DNA from: Acidimicrobiales bacterium
GTDB lineage: Bacteria > Actinomycetota > Acidimicrobiia > Acidimicrobiales > SHLQ01
Direction: 5' to 3'
Assembly: GCA_020628865.1 (NCBI GenBank)
Contig: JAHDEJ010000040.1
Coordinates: forward strand, 1 to 41,917
DNA length: 41,917 bases
Position 1 is the stretch's first letter. Each line of letters starts with the position of its first letter. The notes beneath the pieces are model-generated. The model was not told the origin of the DNA. It ran no database searches and saw nothing but the letters and a program-made list of their open reading frames with translations. Positions 35,279-41,917 of the stretch are shown piece by piece. Made by a program: the position numbers and the translations under genes.

Positions 35279-36390
35279 ACGCCCGAAACGCCGGCGCATC
35301 CCGCCTCGGATTGGGGCCGATCGCCGAGGGCCGGTCCCTCCTGGTCGTCGCAGGCGCTGGCGGCGTGGGCAAAACCACCGTGTCTGCAGCGCTCGGAATG
35401 GTGGCCGCCGACCGGCTCGACGGCGAGGTGCTCGTCCTCACGATTGATCCGGCCCGCCGCCTCGCGTCGGCGCTCGGCATGGAGATCGACGGCAACGACG
35501 CCGTTCGCGTTCCGCACCCGACGGGCGGTCTGCTGAGCGCCGCCATGCTCGACCCCGGCCGGGCATGGGACGCGCTGGTACGCCAGGAAGCTCCCGACGC
35601 CGCCACCGCAGACCGGATCATCGCCAACCCCGTCTACCGCCGAATCGCCGACACGTTCGTGCACGGCAACGACTACGCCGCCCTCAGCTGGTTGGAAGAC
35701 GCCATCGCCAGCGATCGCTACCGGTTGATCATCGTGGACACGCCGCCGTCCCAGAACGCGCTCGACTTCTTCGATGCGCCGCAACGGGTCGAAGAGTTCT
35801 TCTCCAGCTCGCTTCTGAATTGGTTGACCGGAGGCCAGTCCGGGTCGATCGTCGGCGCGGCCGCCACCCGCACGTTCGGGTCGCTCGCCGATCGCCTGCT
35901 CGGCAGCCAGTTCTTCTCCGACATCGTCGAGTTCTTCACGCTGATGCAGACCGTGGTTCCCGGCATGGTCGAGCGGACCTCGGCGGTGGCCGCAGACCTT
36001 GCCGGCGACGATGCGGCCCTGCTCGCAGTGAGCGCACCGGCGGCCGCATCGATCGACCGGGTCGGCGCACTCGTCGCCGAACTCGATGAACGGGGACTCA
36101 CCCTCGATGGGGTCGTCGTCAACGGCGTCGAACCGCCCGAGTTCTGGGACCCGAACGTCGCCGACGCGGCGGAGCGCGTGACCAGCGGGGAACGAAGCCA
36201 CTTCTCCCAGTCCAACACTGCGCTGCTCACCCCCGGGGCCGAGTACGTCCTTGAACGATGTGCGGTGGCGGCGGCCCAGGCCGAAGCCATCGCCCAGCTG
36301 GACGGCTTCGCCACGCTGACCATTCCGCGGACCGTGCACTCGCCGAGCAACGTGGCCGGCCTGGCTGCGCTCGGCGAAGGTCTCTGGTGA
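35275..36390 (+). CDS. ArsA/Get3-like ATPase, second subunit
   Basis: A 371-aa partner of the previous ATPase. Walker A is GAGGVGKTT (about residues 26-34), switch I LTIDPARRLASALG, and switch II VDTPPSQNALDFFDAP, where ArsA has DTAPTGHT. The downstream segment has VVVNGVEPPEFW. A GTG start at 35275 overlaps the previous TGA. The pair would work as a cytoplasmic ATPase complex for client proteins or envelope stress; client and membrane receptor are unknown from this window. Distinct from ParA: no ParB or parS is seen. Confidence 0.9.
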   Translation: MNARNAGASRLGLGPIAEGRSLLVVAGAGGVGKTTVSAALGMVAADRLDGEVLVLTIDPARRLASALGMEIDGNDAVRVPHPTGGLLSAAMLDPGRAWDALVRQEAPDAATADRIIANPVYRRIADTFVHGNDYAALSWLEDAIASDRYRLIIVDTPPSQNALDFFDAPQRVEEFFSSSLLNWLTGGQSGSIVGAAATRTFGSLADRLLGSQFFSDIVEFFTLMQTVVPGMVERTSAVAADLAGDDAALLAVSAPAAASIDRVGALVAELDERGLTLDGVVVNGVEPPEFWDPNVADAAERVTSGERSHFSQSNTALLTPGAEYVLERCAVAAAQAEAIAQLDGFATLTIPRTVHSPSNVAGLAALGEGLW

Positions 36391-36404
36391 GCGTCGCCCC
36401 GGCG

Positions 36405-36410
36405 TAGGAT
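36405..36410 (+). promoter_or_regulatory. -10 element TAGGAT of the PdtaS-like kinase gene
   Basis: TAGGAT ends 6 nt before the ATG at 36417, in a 26-bp gap after the ArsA-like gene. Confidence 0.5.
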
Positions 36411-36416
36411 CGCCCC

Positions 36417-37943
36417 ATGGCATCGCCGATAGATCTGGCCCGGAACGTCGCCGGTTTCGACCCCGACGCCATTCAGCACATGAAACGGCTGTTCCGCACC
36501 TGGAACCTGCTGGCCGATCTTGCGCTGGCCGACGTGCTCCTGCTCGCTCCCGTGGCGGCAGAGGGCGATGAGTCGTTCGTCGTGTTGGCCAACGTGCGTC
36601 CGTCCACGGCGCCGACCCTCTATGGCCACGACCCGCTGGGCGACCGGCACCGCCCGGAGAACCGGCACCTGGTGGCCGAGGCGTGGGAGAGCGGCACGAT
36701 CTGCAGCGGCAACGTCGAGCTCGGTCCGCACTTCCCTGAAGGTCAGGCCGAGATCTCCGCGTCGCCGTTTCAGCTCGATGGTCGCCGTCTCGGCGTGGTG
36801 CTGCTCGAGCGTCGCACCCGCAACCGAGATCTGCTGCAACTCGAGCGCACCTACATTTCGCTGGCCCAACGCCTCACCCAGATGATCTGCGACGGTCGGT
36901 TCCCGTTCATCGGCGCAGACGAACCCCAGTACGGCGCCCCACGAGTCGGCGACGGCGTGCTCGTCCTCGACGACGACCGCCGGGTCACCTTTCAGTCGCC
37001 GAATGGTGTGTCGGCCCTGCACCGGCTGGGGATTCATCGCAACGCCGTCGGCCGACGCCTCAGCGAGATCGGTCTGGATGATTCGTTCATCCGCACCTCC
37101 TATGCGCTGGAGAAGGCGGTCACCCAGGAGCTCGAGCGGGGCGAAGGCGTCACGGTCACATCGCGCTGTGTGCCGCTGATCAGCGACGGGAAGATCGATG
37201 GCAGCTTCATTCTCGTGCGCGATGTCTCCGAGCTGAAGCGACGAGATCGACTGCTGCTCAGCAAGGACGCAACCATCCGGGAGATCCACCACCGGGTGAA
37301 GAACAACCTCCAGACCATTTCGAGTCTGCTGCGGCTCCAGGCCCGCCGGGTGACCTCGCAGGACGGCAAGGACGCGCTGGAGGAATCGGTCCGGCGAGTG
37401 GCGGCCATCGCCATCGTGCACGAGACGCTCGCCAACGATGCGAGCGACGACGCATCGGGAGACGACGCGCCGTTCCTCGACGTCGCCAAGCCGCTGATCC
37501 GGCTGATCGAAGAAGGGCTCCAGTCGCCGGAGAAGCCGATCCAGTTCCGGCTCGTCGGCGATGCCGGACGGCTGCCGCTGATCCGGTCGATGCCCCTCGC
37601 CGTCATCCTCACCGAGCTGCTGCAGAACGTCGTCGACCACGCGTTTCCGCCACACATCAGCCCGGACGAGGGCCGAATCGTGACGGTCGGATTCGAGCGC
37701 GACGGGAGCGAACTCGCCGTGACCGTGTCCGACAACGGCGTCGGGCCACCCGAAGACTTCGACTTCGCCGAAGCCCGCGGTCTCGGCCTCACGCTCGTCC
37801 ACACCTTCGTGACGACCGAGCTCGGCGGTTCGATCACCATGCGCCGCGGCGACGGGCCCGACGCGAACCCCGGAACCAGCACCCAACTCCAGTTCTCCCG
37901 CAATTGGGAGGACCGGGTCTCCGGTCCGGTGATCGACGGCTGA
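36417..37943 (+). CDS. pdtaS: Cytosolic sensor histidine kinase, PdtaS-like
   Basis: A 508-aa soluble kinase. Order: GAF-like domain (about residues 20-160), PAS-like domain (about 175-270), HisKA_2 dimerisation domain with the phospho-acceptor motif EIHHRVKNNLQTISSLLRLQARR-like (acceptor His near 290), and HATPase with LTELLQNVVDHAF, VSDNGVGPP and RGLGLTLVHTFV. This matches PdtaS (Rv3220c), whose partner PdtaR is an ANTAR antiterminator; no pdtaR is present here. ATG 36417 is supported by its -10. No TM helix. Not linked to the HATPase gene at 21341. Confidence 0.92.
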   Translation: MASPIDLARNVAGFDPDAIQHMKRLFRTWNLLADLALADVLLLAPVAAEGDESFVVLANVRPSTAPTLYGHDPLGDRHRPENRHLVAEAWESGTICSGNVELGPHFPEGQAEISASPFQLDGRRLGVVLLERRTRNRDLLQLERTYISLAQRLTQMICDGRFPFIGADEPQYGAPRVGDGVLVLDDDRRVTFQSPNGVSALHRLGIHRNAVGRRLSEIGLDDSFIRTSYALEKAVTQELERGEGVTVTSRCVPLISDGKIDGSFILVRDVSELKRRDRLLLSKDATIREIHHRVKNNLQTISSLLRLQARRVTSQDGKDALEESVRRVAAIAIVHETLANDASDDASGDDAPFLDVAKPLIRLIEEGLQSPEKPIQFRLVGDAGRLPLIRSMPLAVILTELLQNVVDHAFPPHISPDEGRIVTVGFERDGSELAVTVSDNGVGPPEDFDFAEARGLGLTLVHTFVTTELGGSITMRRGDGPDANPGTSTQLQFSRNWEDRVSGPVIDG

Positions 37944-38055
37944 ACGCCCGATGCCTGCCATCCGCACCGGTTGGCTACCATCGGGTTCCGCGTGGGCCCG
38001 ATCCGGTCGCATCCGTCGGTAAAGATCCGAACGGAATGCGCCGTTGGAATCGCTG

Positions 38056-39726
38056 ATGAAAACCCGACTTTCCGTTCTCACGATCCTCGCCCTGCTGGCG
38101 ACCCTCGTCTCGATCGCGCCGGCTTCGGCGCAACAGGTGACCAAGCCCCGGCTGAGCGCACGGAAGATCAACGAAGCCCCCGACTTCGCCACGGAGGCCT
38201 TCACCGGCGCCTGGGACTTCTCCGAAGCCAGCGACCTCCCCAACATTCCCGGATTGAACACGATCGGGTTCTCGAACGTGCGGGTCGAAGGCGGCAAGTG
38301 GAAGGCCACCGGTGCCGCCCAGGCCAACCTGCGGCTGCTCCAGAGCTGGGAGAGCATCCCCATCGGCCGTGACGGTGCCCTGTTCCCGATCGACGCAGAT
38401 CGGTTCACCCATCTGACCTTCCGCATGCGGTTGACCGGCGAGACGCGAGCAGCCGCCGAAGTCACCTGGTACGACTGCGGCCGCACCGTGCTCGAATGCA
38501 AGGGCGGCGTCGGATTCCAGGTCGCCGAAGGGTGGAACACGTACACGATCCCGCTCGTCAACGACCCGGCCAAGGGCGACGTCGAGTGGGCGGGGGAGAT
38601 CCGCGGCCTCATCCTGACCCCATCCGCCAAGGCGGCGAACATCGAGATCGACTGGATCCGCCTGTACGAGCCCACGACAAGTGGCATCCGGGTGAAGAGC
38701 CGGGACACGAACGCCGACGCCCAGCTGATCTGGGATCGGGACAAGGATCCGACCAACAACACCGCCGACAACGGCAACTGGGGTGTCGTGGGAACGATCG
38801 GTCGAGGAGCCCTGTACTTCCGCACCGACGGCTTCCCGCCCGGAACCTACTTCGTCTACACCGAGTCGGCCGACGGCCGGTCGACACCACGCAAGATCAA
38901 GATCAACGATCGGCCGGTGCCCGTGGTGATCCAACCGGACGCCATCGGAGGCGCCTCGTACGACACCGACGTGCGCGGCGACGCCTGGGACTATTCCGAA
39001 GCCTCCGACGTTGCGCTCACCCGCAACATGACCTGGTCGATTCAGGACGGCCAGCTGGTGGGAATCAACGCGGCTCCGGAGCTGAGCGACAGCGGCTTCC
39101 GCCTGCCGATCGTGGACGGCCAGCCGATCGATGCAGACAAGTACCACCGCTTCTCGGCCCGGGTCTTCTTCGAGGGCGGGTTCTCGCTCTCGCATGATCC
39201 GGGCGGCGGTATGAACGCCCGCCTCGTCTGGCGCACGACCAACGGCGACGTCCGAGTCACCGAAGACATCGTCGTGTCGCCCGGGTGGAACACCATCTCG
39301 ATCGACCTGAACGACTACACGGCCGCCGAACTGCTCGAAGAGGACGATCCGATCGCCTGGGCCGGTCAGGACATCGAGCTGTTCCGATTCGATCCGCACG
39401 AGGACAGCGGAACCCGCCGATTCTTCGTGGACTGGATCAAGCTCGCCGAAGACGACAAGCCGACCAACGGCCGGTTCACCGTCGAGTTCCGGGACCGGAC
39501 CTGGGACGCCGGCTCGACCGCCGAGATCCTCATCTCCCGCAACTCCGACGGTTCGAACCCGCAGTCGATCGGGACCATGAACTCGACGACCGGCAAGAAG
39601 AACCGCTTCGGTTGGACCGTGCCGGCGAACCTCGTCGGTTCCGGCGAGTGGTACGTCGTCGTTCGGGTGACCGACCCGAGGGGCAACGTCGGCACGAACG
39701 TGAGCCGTGGCTCGCTGACGCTCTAG
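38056..39726 (+). CDS. Secreted protein with duplicated jelly-roll-like modules, unknown
   Basis: A 556-aa protein with a Sec signal peptide (MKTRLSVLTILALLATLVSIAPASA, cut after residue 25). It contains two related ~155-residue modules, 52-206 (GAWDFSEASDLPN ... IDWIRLYEP) and about 309-464 (DAWDYSEASDVAL ... VDWIKLAED), with shared landmarks: W-D-[FY]-S-E-A-S-D, EGWNTYTIPL versus PGWNTISIDL, and the closing DWI[RK]L. They look like beta-sandwich carbohydrate-binding-type modules. Short Ig-like segments follow each (about 210-295 and 470-556). No catalytic motif seen. ATG 38056 is preferred over TTG 38044 because it gives a clean signal peptide. Confidence 0.8.
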   Translation: MKTRLSVLTILALLATLVSIAPASAQQVTKPRLSARKINEAPDFATEAFTGAWDFSEASDLPNIPGLNTIGFSNVRVEGGKWKATGAAQANLRLLQSWESIPIGRDGALFPIDADRFTHLTFRMRLTGETRAAAEVTWYDCGRTVLECKGGVGFQVAEGWNTYTIPLVNDPAKGDVEWAGEIRGLILTPSAKAANIEIDWIRLYEPTTSGIRVKSRDTNADAQLIWDRDKDPTNNTADNGNWGVVGTIGRGALYFRTDGFPPGTYFVYTESADGRSTPRKIKINDRPVPVVIQPDAIGGASYDTDVRGDAWDYSEASDVALTRNMTWSIQDGQLVGINAAPELSDSGFRLPIVDGQPIDADKYHRFSARVFFEGGFSLSHDPGGGMNARLVWRTTNGDVRVTEDIVVSPGWNTISIDLNDYTAAELLEEDDPIAWAGQDIELFRFDPHEDSGTRRFFVDWIKLAEDDKPTNGRFTVEFRDRTWDAGSTAEILISRNSDGSNPQSIGTMNSTTGKKNRFGWTVPANLVGSGEWYVVVRVTDPRGNVGTNVSRGSLTL

Positions 39727-39738
39727 GCCGGCCGGCCG

Positions 39739-41160
39739 TTACTGCTTGAGCTGCTCGGCGGGAGCGAAATCGTCCGTCAGGACCTGCGCATCGCCGACGT
39801 AGGCAAGCGCCGCAGCGTCGGCGACGAGCGCTCCTGCGCCTTCAGGAATCGTGACGCTCGGGAGCGGCGCGTCCGATGCCACGATGATCTGGTTGTAGGG
39901 AACGGACGGCAGCTCGACCGGCAACATGACCGCCACGTGATCGAAGTGTTCGTACAGCGTGGCCATCTGCGCCCGGGCGAACCGGCTCTGGTCGCCGTCG
40001 ATGAGGTTCATCACGTAGATGCCGTCGTCGCGGAGCAGCCGGTCGTACTCGGCGACGGCTTCGGTGGTCGTCAGGTGCCACGGCACGACATCGCCACCGA
40101 ACGCATCGCCGACGATCACGTCGAATCCGTCGGTGGGGAGCGGTTCGAATTCGAGCCGGGCGTCGCCGATCCGGATGTCCAGGTTCTGTGCATCGGCGAG
40201 CCCGAGCTCGTTGCGGGCGATGTCGACCAGCCCTTCGTCGATCTCGAGCACGACGTTGGTGCTGTCCGGTCGGGTGGTCGAGAGATAGCGGGGGATCGAG
40301 AAGCCGCCGCCGCCGACGTGCAGGGCATCGAGGGGGCCGGCCGGCATGCCGTCGATCACGGCGCCGAGCAGCTTGGCATACCGGATCTCGAGGTGGGTCG
40401 GATCGTCGAGGTCGACATGGGCGTGGCGGACCGAATCGAGGATCAGGCTGCGGCCACCGGCCCGGTCCTCGTCGGGGATCACTCGGGCGCAGGCATAGTC
40501 GGTTTCGACGTCGCACTGGTTGCCGATGCCGAGGCAGAGGAAGGCGGCGATGGCGACCAGGCTCGACTGAAAGCCGTCGGGCTTCTCCTTCGCCACCTTG
40601 ATGAGGACGAGGATGCCGGCGACGGAGAGCAACCCACCGATCACGAAGATGATCGCCCGGATGGGGAAGAGGCCGAGGAGGATGAATCCCGTGCCGAAGG
40701 TGCCGACCAGCGCCCCGACGGTGCCGGCGGCGGAGAGGCGACCGACGACGGCGCCGGTCTCCTCGAGCGACTCCAGCTTCAGCTTCGCCACCATGGGGCT
40801 GATGCTGCTGAGGACCGAGGTGGGGAGCAGGAACGCCGAGGCGGTGAGCACCACGATGTTGATCGGTGTCGAGCTCATGCCCGGGCCGATGGACATCACG
40901 ATCGGCACGGAGAGGAAGGTGAGGCCGCCACCGATCAACAGCGCCAGCCCGATGAGCCGACGTGGGTCCTGCCGGTCGGCCAGCATGCCGCCCACGGCCG
41001 ACCCGACGGCGATGCCGGCGAGCACGGTGCCGATGATGCCGGTGAACGCTTCGAGCGAGACGCCCACGTAGGGGGCCATCAGGCGGCCGGCCACGATCTC
41101 GACGACGAGGATGAGTGCCGACGTGAAGAAGACCAGTCCGGTGGCGAGACGCGAATCCAT
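39739..41160 (-). CDS. Membrane-fused spermidine-synthase-like protein
   Basis: A 473-aa protein. The N-terminal ~200 residues form about six or seven TM helices of MFS type (LVFFTSALILVVEIVAGRLMAPYVG, then GSAVGGMLADRQDPRR). The C-terminal half is a SAM-binding-like fold with HVGGGGFSIPRYL (about 279-291), VLEIDEGLVDIARNELGL, IRIGDARLEF and DVIVGDAFGGDVVPWHLTT, matching spermidine synthase-like proteins fused to a transporter-like domain. The decarboxy-SAM/polyamine role is not proven for this fused group. ATG 41160 is chosen; the frame is open further up to 41712, but there it overlaps the GrpB gene. Its stop is 12 bp from the convergent stop. Confidence 0.88.
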   Translation of the reverse strand: MDSRLATGLVFFTSALILVVEIVAGRLMAPYVGVSLEAFTGIIGTVLAGIAVGSAVGGMLADRQDPRRLIGLALLIGGGLTFLSVPIVMSIGPGMSSTPINIVVLTASAFLLPTSVLSSISPMVAKLKLESLEETGAVVGRLSAAGTVGALVGTFGTGFILLGLFPIRAIIFVIGGLLSVAGILVLIKVAKEKPDGFQSSLVAIAAFLCLGIGNQCDVETDYACARVIPDEDRAGGRSLILDSVRHAHVDLDDPTHLEIRYAKLLGAVIDGMPAGPLDALHVGGGGFSIPRYLSTTRPDSTNVVLEIDEGLVDIARNELGLADAQNLDIRIGDARLEFEPLPTDGFDVIVGDAFGGDVVPWHLTTTEAVAEYDRLLRDDGIYVMNLIDGDQSRFARAQMATLYEHFDHVAVMLPVELPSVPYNQIIVASDAPLPSVTIPEGAGALVADAAALAYVGDAQVLTDDFAPAEQLKQ

Positions 41161-41219
41161 GGGGGAGAGTCTTGCGGCCCGACGACCGTGTGCGGCATCG
41201 GAACGGATGAAATCTTGCG

Positions 41220-41804
41220 TCAGGGTGAAGGGGACGGTCCTCGGTGGTCGACCCGGTCGATGGTGTGCTCGACCCACGCCGACTTTCCGGCGAGATAGCT
41301 GGGGCGATCCGTCGGATGTGCGTCTGCCAACGTTCGTTTCACCGTGCTGTAGTCGTCGGCCAGCTGCCGTTGCTCGCGGAGTGCGTCCCGGAAGAGCAGG
41401 TAGCGCCGCCATTGGATGTTGGTGATGGCCACGACGTGGACGTGAAGGACGACGACGTCGGGGGCAGACGAGGCGGCGAACAGCAGGCCGCCGTAGTCGC
41501 CGAGGTCTTCGACGAAGTGCAAGCCGAACGATTCGAGGCGCCGGGTGATGTCGGTGACGTCGAAGTCGGCGGGGAGCGCAATGCCGACGTCGAGGATCGG
41601 TTTGGCCCAGAGCCCGTGGACGGCCGTCGAGCCGATGTGTTCGATGCGCACGTCGAGGCCGTCGAGCACTTCGTGGAGGTCCTCGGCGAGTTCGGCATAC
41701 AGGTCGGGCCATCGGTCATTGTGCGCGGTGACCCGGGCATCACCGCGTCGGAGTCCGAGCCCGTTCCGCCTGGATTTGAGTGCCAAAAGGCTCCCGCTGC
41801 CCAC
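41220..41804 (-). CDS. GrpB/UPF0157-family nucleotidyltransferase-like protein
   Basis: About 194 aa. The conserved core reads RIEHIGSTAVHGLWAKPILDVGIAL, the HIGST[SA]V.GL.AKP[IV]DI motif of the GrpB (UPF0157) family, a nucleotidyltransferase-fold group of unknown substrate. Later landmarks (HVHVVAIT.....WRRYLLFRDALRE and DYSTVKRTLA) fit the family's Y..LK..L region. The start is uncertain: GTG 41804 has CATACT 6 nt upstream; TTG 41786 has GGGAG just before it. The frame runs on to 41897, but the homology begins near LGLRRGDARV. Confidence 0.85.
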   Translation of the reverse strand: MGSGSLLALKSRRNGLGLRRGDARVTAHNDRWPDLYAELAEDLHEVLDGLDVRIEHIGSTAVHGLWAKPILDVGIALPADFDVTDITRRLESFGLHFVEDLGDYGGLLFAASSAPDVVVLHVHVVAITNIQWRRYLLFRDALREQRQLADDYSTVKRTLADAHPTDRPSYLAGKSAWVEHTIDRVDHRGPSPSP

Positions 41805-41810
41805 AACCCA

Positions 41811-41816
41811 AGTATG
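41811..41816 (-). promoter_or_regulatory. Possible -10 element CATACT of the GrpB-family gene
   Basis: CATACT on the minus strand ends 6 nt before the GTG at 41804, a weak match to TAnnnT. Confidence 0.3.
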
Positions 41817-41870
41817 ACGGCCCAATCCAACCAGCAAAAGCGGAACGCAAGAGCGCTCAAAGGACAGCCG

Positions 41871-41889
41871 GCTTCGGCAAGGCCGAGGC
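41871..41889. repeat. Hairpin 1 of a pair at the right edge
   Basis: Arms GCTTCGGC and GCCGAGGC pair over 8 positions, with one G-T wobble and an AAG loop; it sits 5 bp before hairpin 2, upstream of the GrpB-family gene. Confidence 0.5.
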
Positions 41890-41894
41890 AGCCC

Positions 41895-41917
41895 CAAGTT
41901 CGGCGCAGCCGAACTTG
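41895..41917. repeat. Hairpin 2, perfect palindrome ending at the window edge
   Basis: Arms CAAGTTCGGC and GCCGAACTTG are perfect 10-bp complements around a GCA loop, and the second arm ends at the last base of the window. It may continue beyond it, as part of a longer repeat element. Confidence 0.65.

Noticed and set aside
32927-36390. ParA/chromosome-partition locus
   Set aside because: The P-loop proteins have Mrp- and ArsA-type motifs, and there is no ParB or parS-like palindrome.
34364-36390. Arsenite resistance operon
   Set aside because: No arsB, acr3, arsC or arsR nearby, and the switch-II sequences differ from ArsA.
41161-41712. N-terminal extension of the spermidine-synthase-like gene
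   Set aside because: The extra stretch is Arg/Pro-rich and lies over the GrpB-family coding region in another frame.

Overview
The window is 41.9 kb of GC-rich, densely coded DNA. It looks like an actinobacterial chromosome: a DUF3107 gene, a PdtaS-type histidine kinase, an actinobacterial-style Mrp ATPase without a C-terminal CXXC, a LigB-type DNA ligase, a full-length Lhr helicase, a class-E-type sortase and a 'septum formation'-type lipoprotein. Many genes have a TAnnnT -10 hexamer ending only 6-8 nt before the start codon, as in leaderless actinobacterial mRNAs. A complete System I (ccm) cytochrome c maturation operon is unusual for actinobacteria. Together with the base composition it makes me favour an Acidimicrobiia-like (Ilumatobacter-type) organism; this placement is inference. 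I saw no rRNA or tRNA genes, transposases, integrases or CRISPR arrays.

Layout. (1) 1-4718, all minus strand: a partial amidohydrolase cut by the left edge, a TetR regulator, two small membrane proteins (one probably DUF5317), a lipoprotein and a sortase with a Thr-rich stalk. (2) 4876-11961, plus strand: ccmA-B-C-D-E-F-G-H-I, mostly joined by start/stop overlaps and including a 56-aa CcmD. (3) 11955-24204, minus strand: a membrane diguanylate cyclase, a membrane HATPase sensor protein coupled to it by an ATGA overlap, then a giant gene for a ~3,090-aa secreted, membrane-anchored surface protein (LamG, four CSLREA/beta-helix units, nine Ig-like modules, Thr/Pro stalk, cadherin-like module, TM, basic tail). 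Gene order suggests a c-di-GMP-linked adhesion locus. (4) 24276-31525: ATP-dependent DNA ligase, SixA-type phosphatase, an unknown small protein, Lhr helicase and a Bcp-type peroxiredoxin. (5) 31617-32889: a small winged-helix-like protein, a 388-bp intergenic region full of short repeats, and a PGPGW-type membrane protein with an EF-hand-like loop. (6) 32927-37943, plus strand: Mrp Fe-S carrier, DUF3107, a pair of ArsA/Get3-like ATPases, PdtaS-like kinase. (7) 38056-41804: a secreted protein with a duplicated jelly-roll-like module, a membrane-fused spermidine-synthase-like protein, a GrpB-family protein, and two hairpins ending at the right edge.

The clearest joint functions are haem export, haem chaperoning and cytochrome c assembly in region 2, and a proposed signalling-to-surface-protein chain in region 3. 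The most unusual non-coding feature is the cluster of four copies of AACCGCGTCATAGCGACAAC at 32001-32328, two in each orientation, around a nested hairpin. Convergent genes abut or overlap throughout, so the chromosome is compact and this repeat-filled gap stands out.
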